Assembly: GCF_000429265.1 (NCBI RefSeq) | Contig: NZ_KE386872.1 | Span: forward strand, 62,001 to 126,000 | Source: Actinomyces gerencseriae DSM 6844 | GTDB lineage: Bacteria; Actinomycetota; Actinomycetes; Actinomycetales; Actinomycetaceae | Direction: 5' to 3' | Length of the DNA: 64,000 nucleotides | Shown here: piece by piece, positions 36,841-44,531 of the stretch | Layout: the number at the start of each line of letters is the position of its first letter | Position numbering within the stretch: position 1 is the stretch's first letter | Notes under the pieces: generated by a model | What the model was told of the DNA's origin: nothing | The model's database searches: none | What the model saw: the letters and a program-made list of their open reading frames with translations, nothing else | Made by a program: the position numbers and the translations under genes

Positions 36841-39800
36841 ATGGAACTCTCTCCTGCACTCTCTCCCGCCGCCCCGACCAGTACCCCGGACACCTCGGCG
36901 AACCCTGCAGGCCCCGCAGGCCCGGCGAGTTCACTGAGCTCAGCGAATTCAACGAATTCGGCGAACTCGGCGATCGCGCTGCGCCTGGAGCTGCTCGGCG
37001 TCCCCGTCCCGGATCATGCCGCCCGCTCCGACTTCGATCGCGAGACCGACCGCCTCGTGGCGCCGATCCTGGCCCGTCAACGCGAGCTGACCCGACGCCT
37101 GGCCAACCGGCCGTGCGCCGCGGACCGCCGCATTCAGGCCTTCCTGGACTCCTATCTCGACGGCGCGGCCACCCGGCCCAGGCTCCCGGCCTCGACCTTC
37201 GTGCTGGACCAGCCGGGCCTGGCCCGCGCCCTGTCCCTGCCGGTGAACGCCACCAGCTTCACCTCCGACTACGTCGAGAGCCGCAAGGTGCTCACCGGCG
37301 TCCTGCACAACCCGCGCAACGACCGCCGCACCACCGCCGGCGTCTTCCACGTCGCCGAGGGGGGCCTGCCCATCCCGGACGACAAGAAGGCCGTGCCCCG
37401 CGACGTCTTCGCCCGCATCCTGGCGGCCGCCGTCGACGCCCCCGATGACCTCATGACCCTGCCGTGGGCCTCCAACCAGGCCGAGCCGGCGCGCTGCTTC
37501 GTCTCCCTGCTGCTGCGCCCCGTCGTCGTGCCCGAGGTCCCCGGCTTCTCCGCCGAGCGCTCCATGGAGATCCGCTTCATCGCCCCCGGCGGCCTGGTGT
37601 CCAACCTGGACTTCGTCGAGGGGATCTTCGGCAATGGCGGGGACCCCTACCTGCCGGAGAACGACGCCTCCCTGGCGCCGGAGTCGTGGACCGGCCACAC
37701 CGGCTGCGTCATCCTCGCCCCGCACCTGACCACCCTGACCAAGAGGGAGCTGGGGCTGCCGGCCTGGGAGGACGCCACCGAGCGCCAGCGCCGCGACGGC
37801 ATGTGCTGGCGCGATGAGACCGAGCCCTACAACGACGGGAAGGCCTTCAAGCTGGTCGCCCGCGACGAGCGCGGCGTCATCGTCACCGTCATCGCGGACA
37901 ACTACTACGGCTACTGCAAGAAGGAGGTCAAGACCCAGATCGGGTACTCGGCCAACCTCTTCGGCTGCGTGGAGGAGGAGCACTCCGGCGGCGCCATCGC
38001 CTACCCGCGCTACAACCTCGGCCAGGAGTACACCGACGCCCACACGCCCGCGGGCGCGACACTCGAGCACGTCGTCGAGCGCAACCCCGGCCGCTTCGAG
38101 GTGCGCGAGGACGGCTCCGCCGTCGCCGTGGCCGACCCGACCGTGGTGCTGGTGCCCGCCGGCGCCCACTACTCGATGCGCAGCCAGACGATCACCTGGA
38201 CCCGCCCCGACGGTCAGGAGGCCTCGATCCCCCTGCTGGTGGGCACCACCTACGTGGCCCCAGGCGGCTACCGGGTCCACGCCAAGCACCGCGAGGGCGA
38301 CGCCACCCAGTGGCACCTGGTGGGCACCGCCCCCTGGTCCACGCAGGCCCACAAGCCGGCCACCGTCTCCGGCGGCGGCAAGTCGGAGATCTCCAAGTCC
38401 CTCCTGGACGCCTTCGTCTTCGGCGAGGCCTACGTCGGCGACGTCGACGAGGACTTCGACACCGTCCAGAGGATCCTCGACGGCAACTACGCCGACCGCT
38501 TCGTCGACCCGGCCAACAAGAGCGCCAACCACCGCTCGATCCTCTCCGAGCGCCGCTCGCTGGGGAGCGTCATCAAGCTGCTGACGCCGTCGCCCATGTA
38601 CACCGAGGAGTACAACGCCTTCCTGGAGTCGATCCCGGCCCATATCAAGGAGCTCATCTTCACCGTCAAGCGCTACTACCAGCCCAGCTGGGGCGAGGAC
38701 TGGCGCAGCCACTTCTCGGTGGGCATCATCAATGGCCGCAAGGGAAACTCCCTGCGTCTGGACGGCGAGGTCATCAAGATCAACATGCTGCGCGTGGGCT
38801 TCGAGGACGACGGCGCCTGGCGCCTGCTGTCCCTGCGCCCGGACTTCTCCCCGGCCGCCAAGGTCCAGACCGAGGACGACATCACCGCCTCGATCGTGGC
38901 CCCCGGCGGCCTGGTCTCCACCCCGGACTCGCAGCTGTCGCGCAAGTTCGTCACCAACTGCGAGTCCCTGCTCTTCCAGCGGCCCGACGACGCGATCGTG
39001 CGCGGCTACGACAAGCAGACCGAGTCGGACATGTCGGACCCGGACGCGGACCTGTTCATCTCCAACTTCCAGCCGCTCACGCCCGACGACGCCCGGGCGA
39101 TGGCCGCCGACGCCCCCGGCCTGTCCCGCTTCACCCGGCCCATGCAGGACCTCGTGAACCGGGCGGCCGCCCTGCCCGAGGCCGAGGATCCCGCGGAGGA
39201 GACCTACTGGGTCTCGACGGCGAACCCGCGGCTGGTGAACGGGACTCCCACCAAGAACCCCCGCTACCTCCAGGTGCGCCCCGACATCGCCAACCCGAAG
39301 GACGTGGCGCTGGCGGACCTCACCAATCATCTCTTCCGCGACGCGCCCCTGGACGAGCCGCTGCGCCACAGCGTCGACGTCGTCGCCGCCGGGCGCCGCA
39401 ACAACCCGCCCGAGGACGGGGTCCCGCCGCTGTGCGCCTACAACCCGCTGCACTACATGGAGCTGCCCGAGCTCTTCATGGAGTTCATCTCCTCCATGAC
39501 CGGCAAGTCGCCCTCGACGACGGGCGCCGGCAGCGAGGGCGCGCTCACCAAGGCGCCGTTCAACGCGCTGCCGGCCATCTACGATCTCAACGCGGCCCTG
39601 CTGTCCTACGCCCTCGGCGGCTACGACGGCTGGCTGTCCTCGGCCGGCTACATCGGCCCGAGGGTCCAGGTGGCGCACGACATCTCGCTGCTCATCCCGG
39701 AGGTCTTCTCCCGCATGAGCTCCGAGGAGCGCGACGCCCGCAACCTCATCGAGGGCGGGTTCCTGGAGCGCATCGAGGACTTCGAGCACGAGGGCCGCAT

Positions 39801-40392
39801 CGTTCACGCCTCCCGCTTGGGCTACCGCATGAACCAGTCCTTCGCCTCGGCCTTCTTCGGGCGGATCTTCCTGCACCCCGACGTCGTCTTCACCGAGGAG
39901 ATGCTGCGCCCCGAGCTGCAGGATGAGGCGGTCTTCGCCGACTCGGTGGACATCATCGTCACCACGCACAAGGTCGTGGCCGAGCACTACCGCGCCGATG
40001 GCTCCATCGAGTGGGCCGTGCCGCCGCTGCGGGCCCTGCTGGAGATCATGATCGACGGCACCTCCCGCGAGGGCTGGGACCTGACGAGCCCGGAGTTCCG
40101 AGCCCTCTTCGAGCGCGAGAACATCCTGGCCTCCGACTGGTACGCGGCGCGCGTCGACGCCAAGGTCGAGCGCGACCGCAAGCAGGCCGAGGCCTCGATC
40201 GTGGCCCTGACCCGCTTCGCCACGACCGAGGGCAACGAGGAGGTCAGCGCACGTCTGGACATCGAGGGCCGCCTGGCCTCGGCGCGGGCCCGACTCGACG
40301 AGGTCGCCTCCCCGGCCTATCGCGAGCACCTGGTCGGCACCCTCGGTCTCCAGCCGACCCTGGCGGAGGGCGCGCCGATCGACGGCGCCTGA
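36841..40392 (+). CDS. PPi-type phosphoenolpyruvate carboxykinase (carboxytransphosphorylase) candidate
   Basis: A 1183-residue cytoplasmic protein. Its length and the segment MTGKSPSTTGAGSEGALTKA (from ~886) followed by PFNALPAIYDLNAALLSYALGGYDGW fit my recollection of the PPi-dependent PEP carboxykinases of Propionibacterium and Entamoeba, which run to ~1100 residues. These interconvert PEP, CO2 and Pi with oxaloacetate and PPi (EC 4.1.1.38). ATP- and GTP-type enzymes are about half this length. Other landmarks are HTGCVILAPHLTTLTKREL, ADNYYGYCKKEVKTQIGYSANLFG and MNQSFASAFFGRIF. The first ~45 residues are a low-complexity Ala/Ser/Asn/Pro leader, so a later start is possible. Without an alignment the call remains probable. 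Confidence 0.68.
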   Translation: MELSPALSPAAPTSTPDTSANPAGPAGPASSLSSANSTNSANSAIALRLELLGVPVPDHAARSDFDRETDRLVAPILARQRELTRRLANRPCAADRRIQAFLDSYLDGAATRPRLPASTFVLDQPGLARALSLPVNATSFTSDYVESRKVLTGVLHNPRNDRRTTAGVFHVAEGGLPIPDDKKAVPRDVFARILAAAVDAPDDLMTLPWASNQAEPARCFVSLLLRPVVVPEVPGFSAERSMEIRFIAPGGLVSNLDFVEGIFGNGGDPYLPENDASLAPESWTGHTGCVILAPHLTTLTKRELGLPAWEDATERQRRDGMCWRDETEPYNDGKAFKLVARDERGVIVTVIADNYYGYCKKEVKTQIGYSANLFGCVEEEHSGGAIAYPRYNLGQEYTDAHTPAGATLEHVVERNPGRFEVREDGSAVAVADPTVVLVPAGAHYSMRSQTITWTRPDGQEASIPLLVGTTYVAPGGYRVHAKHREGDATQWHLVGTAPWSTQAHKPATVSGGGKSEISKSLLDAFVFGEAYVGDVDEDFDTVQRILDGNYADRFVDPANKSANHRSILSERRSLGSVIKLLTPSPMYTEEYNAFLESIPAHIKELIFTVKRYYQPSWGEDWRSHFSVGIINGRKGNSLRLDGEVIKINMLRVGFEDDGAWRLLSLRPDFSPAAKVQTEDDITASIVAPGGLVSTPDSQLSRKFVTNCESLLFQRPDDAIVRGYDKQTESDMSDPDADLFISNFQPLTPDDARAMAADAPGLSRFTRPMQDLVNRAAALPEAEDPAEETYWVSTANPRLVNGTPTKNPRYLQVRPDIANPKDVALADLTNHLFRDAPLDEPLRHSVDVVAAGRRNNPPEDGVPPLCAYNPLHYMELPELFMEFISSMTGKSPSTTGAGSEGALTKAPFNALPAIYDLNAALLSYALGGYDGWLSSAGYIGPRVQVAHDISLLIPEVFSRMSSEERDARNLIEGGFLERIEDFEHEGRIVHASRLGYRMNQSFASAFFGRIFLHPDVVFTEEMLRPELQDEAVFADSVDIIVTTHKVVAEHYRADGSIEWAVPPLRALLEIMIDGTSREGWDLTSPEFRALFERENILASDWYAARVDAKVERDRKQAEASIVALTRFATTEGNEEVSARLDIEGRLASARARLDEVASPAYREHLVGTLGLQPTLAEGAPIDGA

Positions 40393-40459
40393 CATCCTCC
40401 GGCGGCGACGGGCCGGTAGTACGACGCCCCGGTACGGCGGGGCCGTGCGACGACACGTA

Positions 40460-40490
40460 GGGGAGGCAGGATGCGGGTTCCTGCCTCCCC
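40460..40490 (+). terminator. Intrinsic terminator after the PEP carboxykinase gene
   Basis: GGGGAGGCAGGA and TCCTGCCTCCCC form a perfect 12-bp stem with a 7-base loop, 68 bp after the stop codon. Confidence 0.78.
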
Positions 40491-40645
40491 CACGAGGTGC
40501 GGCGCCCGATCGGACCCCTGTGGATGTGCTGTTCGGCCACTGGTCGGGCCGGTCACAGATGGGCTAATGTGACCTTTGTCTCTGCCAGTCACGACGATGC
40601 CGATCCGGCCACCCCTCCGGGCGGCGTCCGCAGGAGGTTGCCCTG

Positions 40646-40981
40646 ATGGCTCTGGAAGTGATCCCCGAGGAGTTCGTGCAGGCGGCCGCGCTGGCCGCCG
40701 ACTGCGGTCAGGAGGCCGCCTCCGCCCATGCGGACGGGGAGGGGGCGGGTGTTCTGGGCTCGCCCGTGCTGGCCGCGGCCACGGCCGCCTTCGCGTCGGC
40801 ACGCACAGATGAGGCGGCGCGGGCCGCGGCCCGGGCCGGGCAGGTGGCCGACGGCGCGCGCGAGGCGCTGGCCCTGCTGACCGGTGCCGATGAGAGGGCC
40901 GCCGACGGCGCGCGCGCCCTGGGCGGATCCGTCACGTCGATGACGACGGGCGCCCCCGGAGGAATGGGAGCGTGGCGGTGA
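40646..40981 (+). CDS. Small helical EspC/WXG-like protein, putative type VII secretion partner
   Basis: A 111-residue Ala-rich protein predicted to be two helices (LEVIPEEFVQAAALAADCGQEAA and AAARAGQVADGAREALALLTGADERAADGARAL) around VLGSPVLAAATAAF. This is the plan of EspC-like ESX-secreted proteins. There is no WXG motif. The stop overlaps the region of the next start, so the two are translationally coupled. It is probably a partner or chaperone for secretion of the protease-like protein encoded downstream. No ESX secretion machinery lies in the window. Confidence 0.6.
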   Translation: MALEVIPEEFVQAAALAADCGQEAASAHADGEGAGVLGSPVLAAATAAFASARTDEAARAAARAGQVADGAREALALLTGADERAADGARALGGSVTSMTTGAPGGMGAWR

Positions 40982-42348
40982 GCGTGAGCGCAGAGGCCCT
41001 GGCGGGGCCGGTCATCGGCGAGGTGCCGGGCTCGCCCGGGGGAGTGCGCGCCCTGGCGGACTCATGGAGGTCGGCCGCGCGCACGGCGACCTGGAGCGCC
41101 GACCTGGCGTACGGTGCGCGCGCGGCCGTCTCATCGAGTCAGGGGCGGAGCGCCGACGCGTGCCGGGAGGCCTCACGGAGCCTGGTGCGCGACCTGGAGA
41201 GCATGTCGAGCCGTCTCCTGGCCGGCGCCGGCGTGCTGGAGACGTACGCCGACGTCCTGGAGAAGGCTCAGGCGGCCCTTGAGGACCTGCGTCGTCGGGC
41301 TGCGAGCGTGGTGCTGGGGGCGCTGGGCGACCCGGCGGCGGTCGCCGGGGCGGTGGGAGCCCTGGCCGGGATCGCCGGGGCCGCGACGAATATCCGGGCC
41401 GCAGTCGGCCTCGCCGCCCGCGAGGCCGCAGCCGCGCTCATGGACGCAGGCTCCGACGATGGGGCCCAGGCAGGTCAGACAGGTCAGCGGGCCTCCGATG
41501 GGCGGGGGTTCTGGGACTTCCTCATGGGCAAAGAGGACCCCACCCGCGAGAAGACCGAGTTGAGCGAGGAGGACATCGAACGGATCAGGAGGCAGGCCGA
41601 TGGGACTGACGGCTGGGGCTCCGTGGACCAGTTCAAAATTGGTGACTGCTACCTGCTGGCGACCCTCCAGGCCTACTCGCAGAGCGAGTCGGGCCGGCAG
41701 TACCTGCGCGACCAGATCGAGTGGGATGAGGAGAAGCACGCCTTCATGGTCACCCTCTACGACAACGGCAAGGAGGTCGTGGTCCCGGTCACCGACTACT
41801 ACGCCAAGGGCAACCAGAGCGGTCCGACTATCATCAATATCTACGAGCGCGCTTACGGCCAGCACTTCGGTAACAAGGACCTGAACGACGGCGGGCGTTC
41901 GAAGGACGCGATGAAGACCATCTCCAATCAGGAGGGTGAGCACATCGATACCCATGGTGGCTCGGGATGGCTCGGCTGGCCGTGGTGGGACGATCACAAG
42001 TACACTGGCTCGGAGTGGACGCAGATCGAGGGCGCCGTCAACGACGAGCGACCGGTCACGGCCTCGACGAGCGGCGGCGGCACGGTCAGCGATGATCACA
42101 TCGATGCCGACACGAATAATGACGGAGTCTTCGATGACCGCGACCAGGGTGGCGATTACAAGATCGTCGAGCATCACACGTATACGGTCGAGAAAATCGA
42201 CGACGAATACGTCACCCTGATCAATCCGTGGGCCAACAACGAAACTTCCGACGGCACCCACGTCGGTGACGGGGGTCGGATCAGGATCACGCGCGAGGAG
42301 TATGAGAAGTACTTCCCCGAAACGGATATCGCCCAGAAGACGCCCTAG
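40972..42348 (+). CDS. Putative secreted effector with a calpain-type cysteine protease domain
   Basis: A 458-residue two-part protein. Residues 1-160 are helical and Ala-rich, resembling WXG/LXG-type secretion domains. Residues 215-455 look like a C2-type (calpain) protease: Gln220 and Cys226 in QFKIGDCYLLATLQAY, the His in VEHHTYTVEKI (401/402) and Asn418 in LINPWANNE. DADTNNDGVFDD (379-390) resembles an EF-hand calcium loop. Several GTGs can serve as start (40972 or 40978); the latter would overlap the upstream stop by GTGA. The layout suggests an interbacterial or host-directed toxin. Its stop shares CTAG with a convergent membrane-protein gene. Confidence 0.72.
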   Translation: MAVSVSAEALAGPVIGEVPGSPGGVRALADSWRSAARTATWSADLAYGARAAVSSSQGRSADACREASRSLVRDLESMSSRLLAGAGVLETYADVLEKAQAALEDLRRRAASVVLGALGDPAAVAGAVGALAGIAGAATNIRAAVGLAAREAAAALMDAGSDDGAQAGQTGQRASDGRGFWDFLMGKEDPTREKTELSEEDIERIRRQADGTDGWGSVDQFKIGDCYLLATLQAYSQSESGRQYLRDQIEWDEEKHAFMVTLYDNGKEVVVPVTDYYAKGNQSGPTIINIYERAYGQHFGNKDLNDGGRSKDAMKTISNQEGEHIDTHGGSGWLGWPWWDDHKYTGSEWTQIEGAVNDERPVTASTSGGGTVSDDHIDADTNNDGVFDDRDQGGDYKIVEHHTYTVEKIDDEYVTLINPWANNETSDGTHVGDGGRIRITREEYEKYFPETDIAQKTP

Positions 42349-43037
42349 CCGGCTTCCTCCTGATCCGGTTCAGTGCCGGGGGTGGGACTTCCGGTGCCGT
42401 GATGGGGGCGGGGGCCGGTGGTCACGCCCGGGTCGGGGTTGAGATTGAAGGTGATCCGCGGGCCGCTTCCGGGCAGCGGTCTTTGCCAGGGCGGCACCAC
42501 AATCGGATCAACACCGACCAGCGTGAGGGTCCCCAGACCGTCCACGTAGATGCTCTGCCCCAGATGGAAGGCGATAGCCTGGGAGCCGCCTTCCTCCCGG
42601 GCCCGGGATATCTCACCCACCCACTGGCGATTCTCCAGCCGCAGATCCTTGAATCCTATGCTGATTCCCGCGTCCAGCGAGTACTGAGAGACCCAGACCG
42701 CATCGGTCGTTGCATTCAGCGTCAGGATCTCGCCCTTCTCGACACCTTCGGGCAACGACACGGAGAAGGGCAGCGGGTACGTCCACAGGAGCCACCCCAC
42801 CAATCCCATGGCCGCATTCGACAACGCCATGACGACCACGCCCAGCACCGCCCCGAATGTCCGCACCGCACGACGCCCCCGCCGACACCCCGCACCACCG
42901 CCCCTGCCACCGATCACATCCGCAGCAGCCTCGGACCCCTCAACCGCAGACCCGACCGCCACGGCAGCTCCACCAGCCCCAGCCGCCCGACCGGCCTCAC
43001 CACCACGACCACCGCCAGCACCTCGACGCACCATCAT
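42345..43037 (-). CDS. Single-pass membrane protein convergent with the protease gene
   Basis: A 230-residue protein of unknown family. After a Gly/Ala/Arg-rich cytoplasmic part (~res 1-60) comes one hydrophobic segment, FGAVLGVVVMALSNAAMGLV, then a ~125-residue outside domain (SLPEGVEKGEILTLNATTDAVWVSQYSLDAGISIGF...) with a Pro-rich end. Both this gene and the protease gene end in TAG within one CTAG (42345-42348). Position suggests a link, possibly immunity to or anchoring of the protease, but nothing in the sequence proves it. ATG 43037 with GGAG six bases upstream is preferred over the upstream GTG at 43076. Confidence 0.55.
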   Translation of the reverse strand: MMVRRGAGGGRGGEAGRAAGAGGAAVAVGSAVEGSEAAADVIGGRGGGAGCRRGRRAVRTFGAVLGVVVMALSNAAMGLVGWLLWTYPLPFSVSLPEGVEKGEILTLNATTDAVWVSQYSLDAGISIGFKDLRLENRQWVGEISRAREEGGSQAIAFHLGQSIYVDGLGTLTLVGVDPIVVPPWQRPLPGSGPRITFNLNPDPGVTTGPRPHHGTGSPTPGTEPDQEEAG

Positions 43038-43076
43038 CGCCCACTCCGCACTCGCCCGGGAACCAGGAACAACCAC

Positions 43077-43082
43077 ATCCTA
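43077..43082 (-). promoter_or_regulatory. -10 element TAGGAT of the membrane-protein gene
   Basis: TAGGAT on the minus strand would start transcription near 43070, ~33 bases before ATG 43037. This argues against the GTG at 43076 as start. Confidence 0.45.
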
Positions 43083-43229
43083 ACCCACCCGCTCCACCGC
43101 AGAACGAAAAACCGAGACAACCCCACCGGCACGCCGACACGAAACCCTACAGGCGATTTGTTCCCAGAATTTCCGCAGCTCAATGACGACTACCCCTGAT
43201 CGCATTCAAGCAGCACGTCGAATCGGGCT

Positions 43230-43301
43230 TTCCTGCGCGAGTCGGACGACGCCGTCGTCGGACTCGCGCAGGAATGTCAGCCTCGTGCAGAAATGTCCGA
43301 C
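43230..43301. repeat. Family C repeat with a 21-bp hairpin
   Basis: TTCCTGCGCGAGTCGGACGAC-type arms at 43230-43250 and 43254-43274 pair at 20 of 21 positions around GCC. The right arm continues into two 19-bp units ending in AGGAATGTCAGC and AGAAATGTCCGA. The block joins the family A array at 43333, as at 3868-4052. Gap 43038-43475 holds only these repeats. Confidence 0.75.
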
Positions 43302-43332
43302 TCGCGGTCCCGACGATCGAGCGCGCCGCCGT

Positions 43333-43392
43333 CGGACCGATCTCGACGCGGAACCGGACCGATCTCGAGCCGGAACTCGACCGATCTCGACG
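43333..43392 (-). repeat. Family A repeat, three 22-bp units
   Basis: GACCGATCTCGA cores start at 43333, 43355 and 43377, exactly 22 bp apart. The array lies ~85 bp beyond the stop of the minus-strand merR gene, in the usual orientation relative to it. Confidence 0.9.
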
Positions 43393-43475
43393 ACCGGCGC
43401 TGACATCCCAGCCGGTGGTGGTGAGGCGGCGCCGACGGGCTCGGGTGGTCCGAACGCGAGGAACTCCCACCGGTT

Positions 43476-44303
43476 TCAGCGCCAGACGGCGGCGCCCGGG
43501 TCCACTCCGTGCGCGGCCGCGTTGGCGTCGATGATCCCCTTGAGCCAGGCCGCCAGGCCGACCTCGAGCCTGTCGTAGTGAGCGGTGAAGCGCGGGTCGG
43601 CGACGTACCCGCGAGCGATGAGGACCTGCTTGGAGTAGGTCGTGTCGAACCACTGGTCGATGCTGGCGCGGTGCCGCTCGGCCAGGGCATTGGCCCGCTC
43701 ATCGCCGGGCTCGACGCCCTCGCGCATGGCGGCCGCCAGATCGGCCTCGAGGTCACTCGCCTCCTTCGCGACCCGCGCCCAGTCCTCACGGGTCATCGCG
43801 TCCTTGCGAGCGGCCGACTGCGCCCACTCGTCGGTGCCGCCCCAGCGCTCCTCCGCCTCCTCCTGCCAGGCGGGATTCCATCCGACGCCCAGGATCTCTG
43901 CCTGCTGCTGCGGGGTCAGGTGCTCGCCCATGCTGTTCCTCTCCATCATCGTGTCGACCGCCCGGAGCATCCGGGTCAGGTGAGCGATGCGGGCCCGGAG
44001 CAGCTCGCGCTGGCGGACCAGGTGCGCCTCGGCGTCCGCGCCCGGGTCATCCAGGACCCGGGCCACCTCGGCCAGCGTCATCCCGGTCTCCCGGTAGACG
44101 AGGACCCGGTGGATCCGGGCGACGTCGTCGGGCCCGTAGAGCCGGTAGCCGGCCCAGGAGCGGGCCGAGGGGACGACCAGCCCGATCTCGTCCCAGTGGT
44201 GCAGAGTGCGCACGCTGACGCCGACGAGCGCGGCGGTCCGCCCGACCGTCAGCTCGCAGGGCTCCTCGGCCCCGCCCCATGACCCATTCCGCGTTCGCTC
44301 CAT
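43476..44303 (-). CDS. TipA-type MerR-family regulator
   Basis: A 275-residue activator with an N-terminal MerR HTH (LTVGRTAALVGVSVRTLHHWDEIGLVVPSARSWAGYRLYG), a coiled-coil dimer helix (res ~85-125) and a C-terminal TipAS domain (TPQQQAEILG, EEAEERWGGTDEW, IDQWFDTTYSKQVLIARGYVADPRF). TipAS binds cyclic thiopeptide antibiotics in Streptomyces. An upstream GTG (44330) would lie before the predicted transcription start, so ATG 44303 is chosen. A textbook MerR operator lies directly upstream, indicating autoregulation. Confidence 0.88.
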   Translation of the reverse strand: MERTRNGSWGGAEEPCELTVGRTAALVGVSVRTLHHWDEIGLVVPSARSWAGYRLYGPDDVARIHRVLVYRETGMTLAEVARVLDDPGADAEAHLVRQRELLRARIAHLTRMLRAVDTMMERNSMGEHLTPQQQAEILGVGWNPAWQEEAEERWGGTDEWAQSAARKDAMTREDWARVAKEASDLEADLAAAMREGVEPGDERANALAERHRASIDQWFDTTYSKQVLIARGYVADPRFTAHYDRLEVGLAAWLKGIIDANAAAHGVDPGAAVWR

Positions 44304-44328
44304 GAGCACAGCATCCCTCACGCGCGCC

Positions 44329-44359
44329 ACCCTGACGTCTCACGCCGCGTGAGGGTCAA
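44329..44359 (-). promoter_or_regulatory. MerR/TipA-type promoter with 19-bp spacer and palindrome
   Basis: On the minus strand TTGACC (44359-44354) and CAGGGT (44334-44329) are separated by 19 bp, the long spacer used by MerR-type activators. The spacer holds CTCACGC-G-GCGTGAG (44353-44339), a perfect palindrome like known TipAL operators. Confidence 0.7.
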
Positions 44360-44370
44360 GCGCGCCCCCT

Positions 44371-44430
44371 CGCCGAGATCGGTCGAGTTCCGCACCGAGA
44401 TCGGTCCGGTTCCGGCTCGAGATCGGTCCA
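44371..44430 (+). repeat. Family A repeat, three 22-bp units
   Basis: CCGAGATCGGTC-type cores start at 44373, 44395 and 44417, 22 bp apart. It lies between the merR promoter and the 3' end of the NCS1 gene, and here its orientation is reversed relative to the nearest upstream gene. Confidence 0.9.
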
Positions 44431-44531
44431 GGGAACGGTCCGCGCCGACGGCGGCACGCGCACCCGACGGCGCGAACAGTTGCCGCGGGCCGCGGACCAC
44501 CGCCACGAGCCGCGAGCCGGACCCGCCCGAT

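Noticed and set aside
36949-40395. An 1148-codon minus-strand frame
   Set aside because: Antisense of the PEP carboxykinase candidate, whose own frame has clear conserved motifs.
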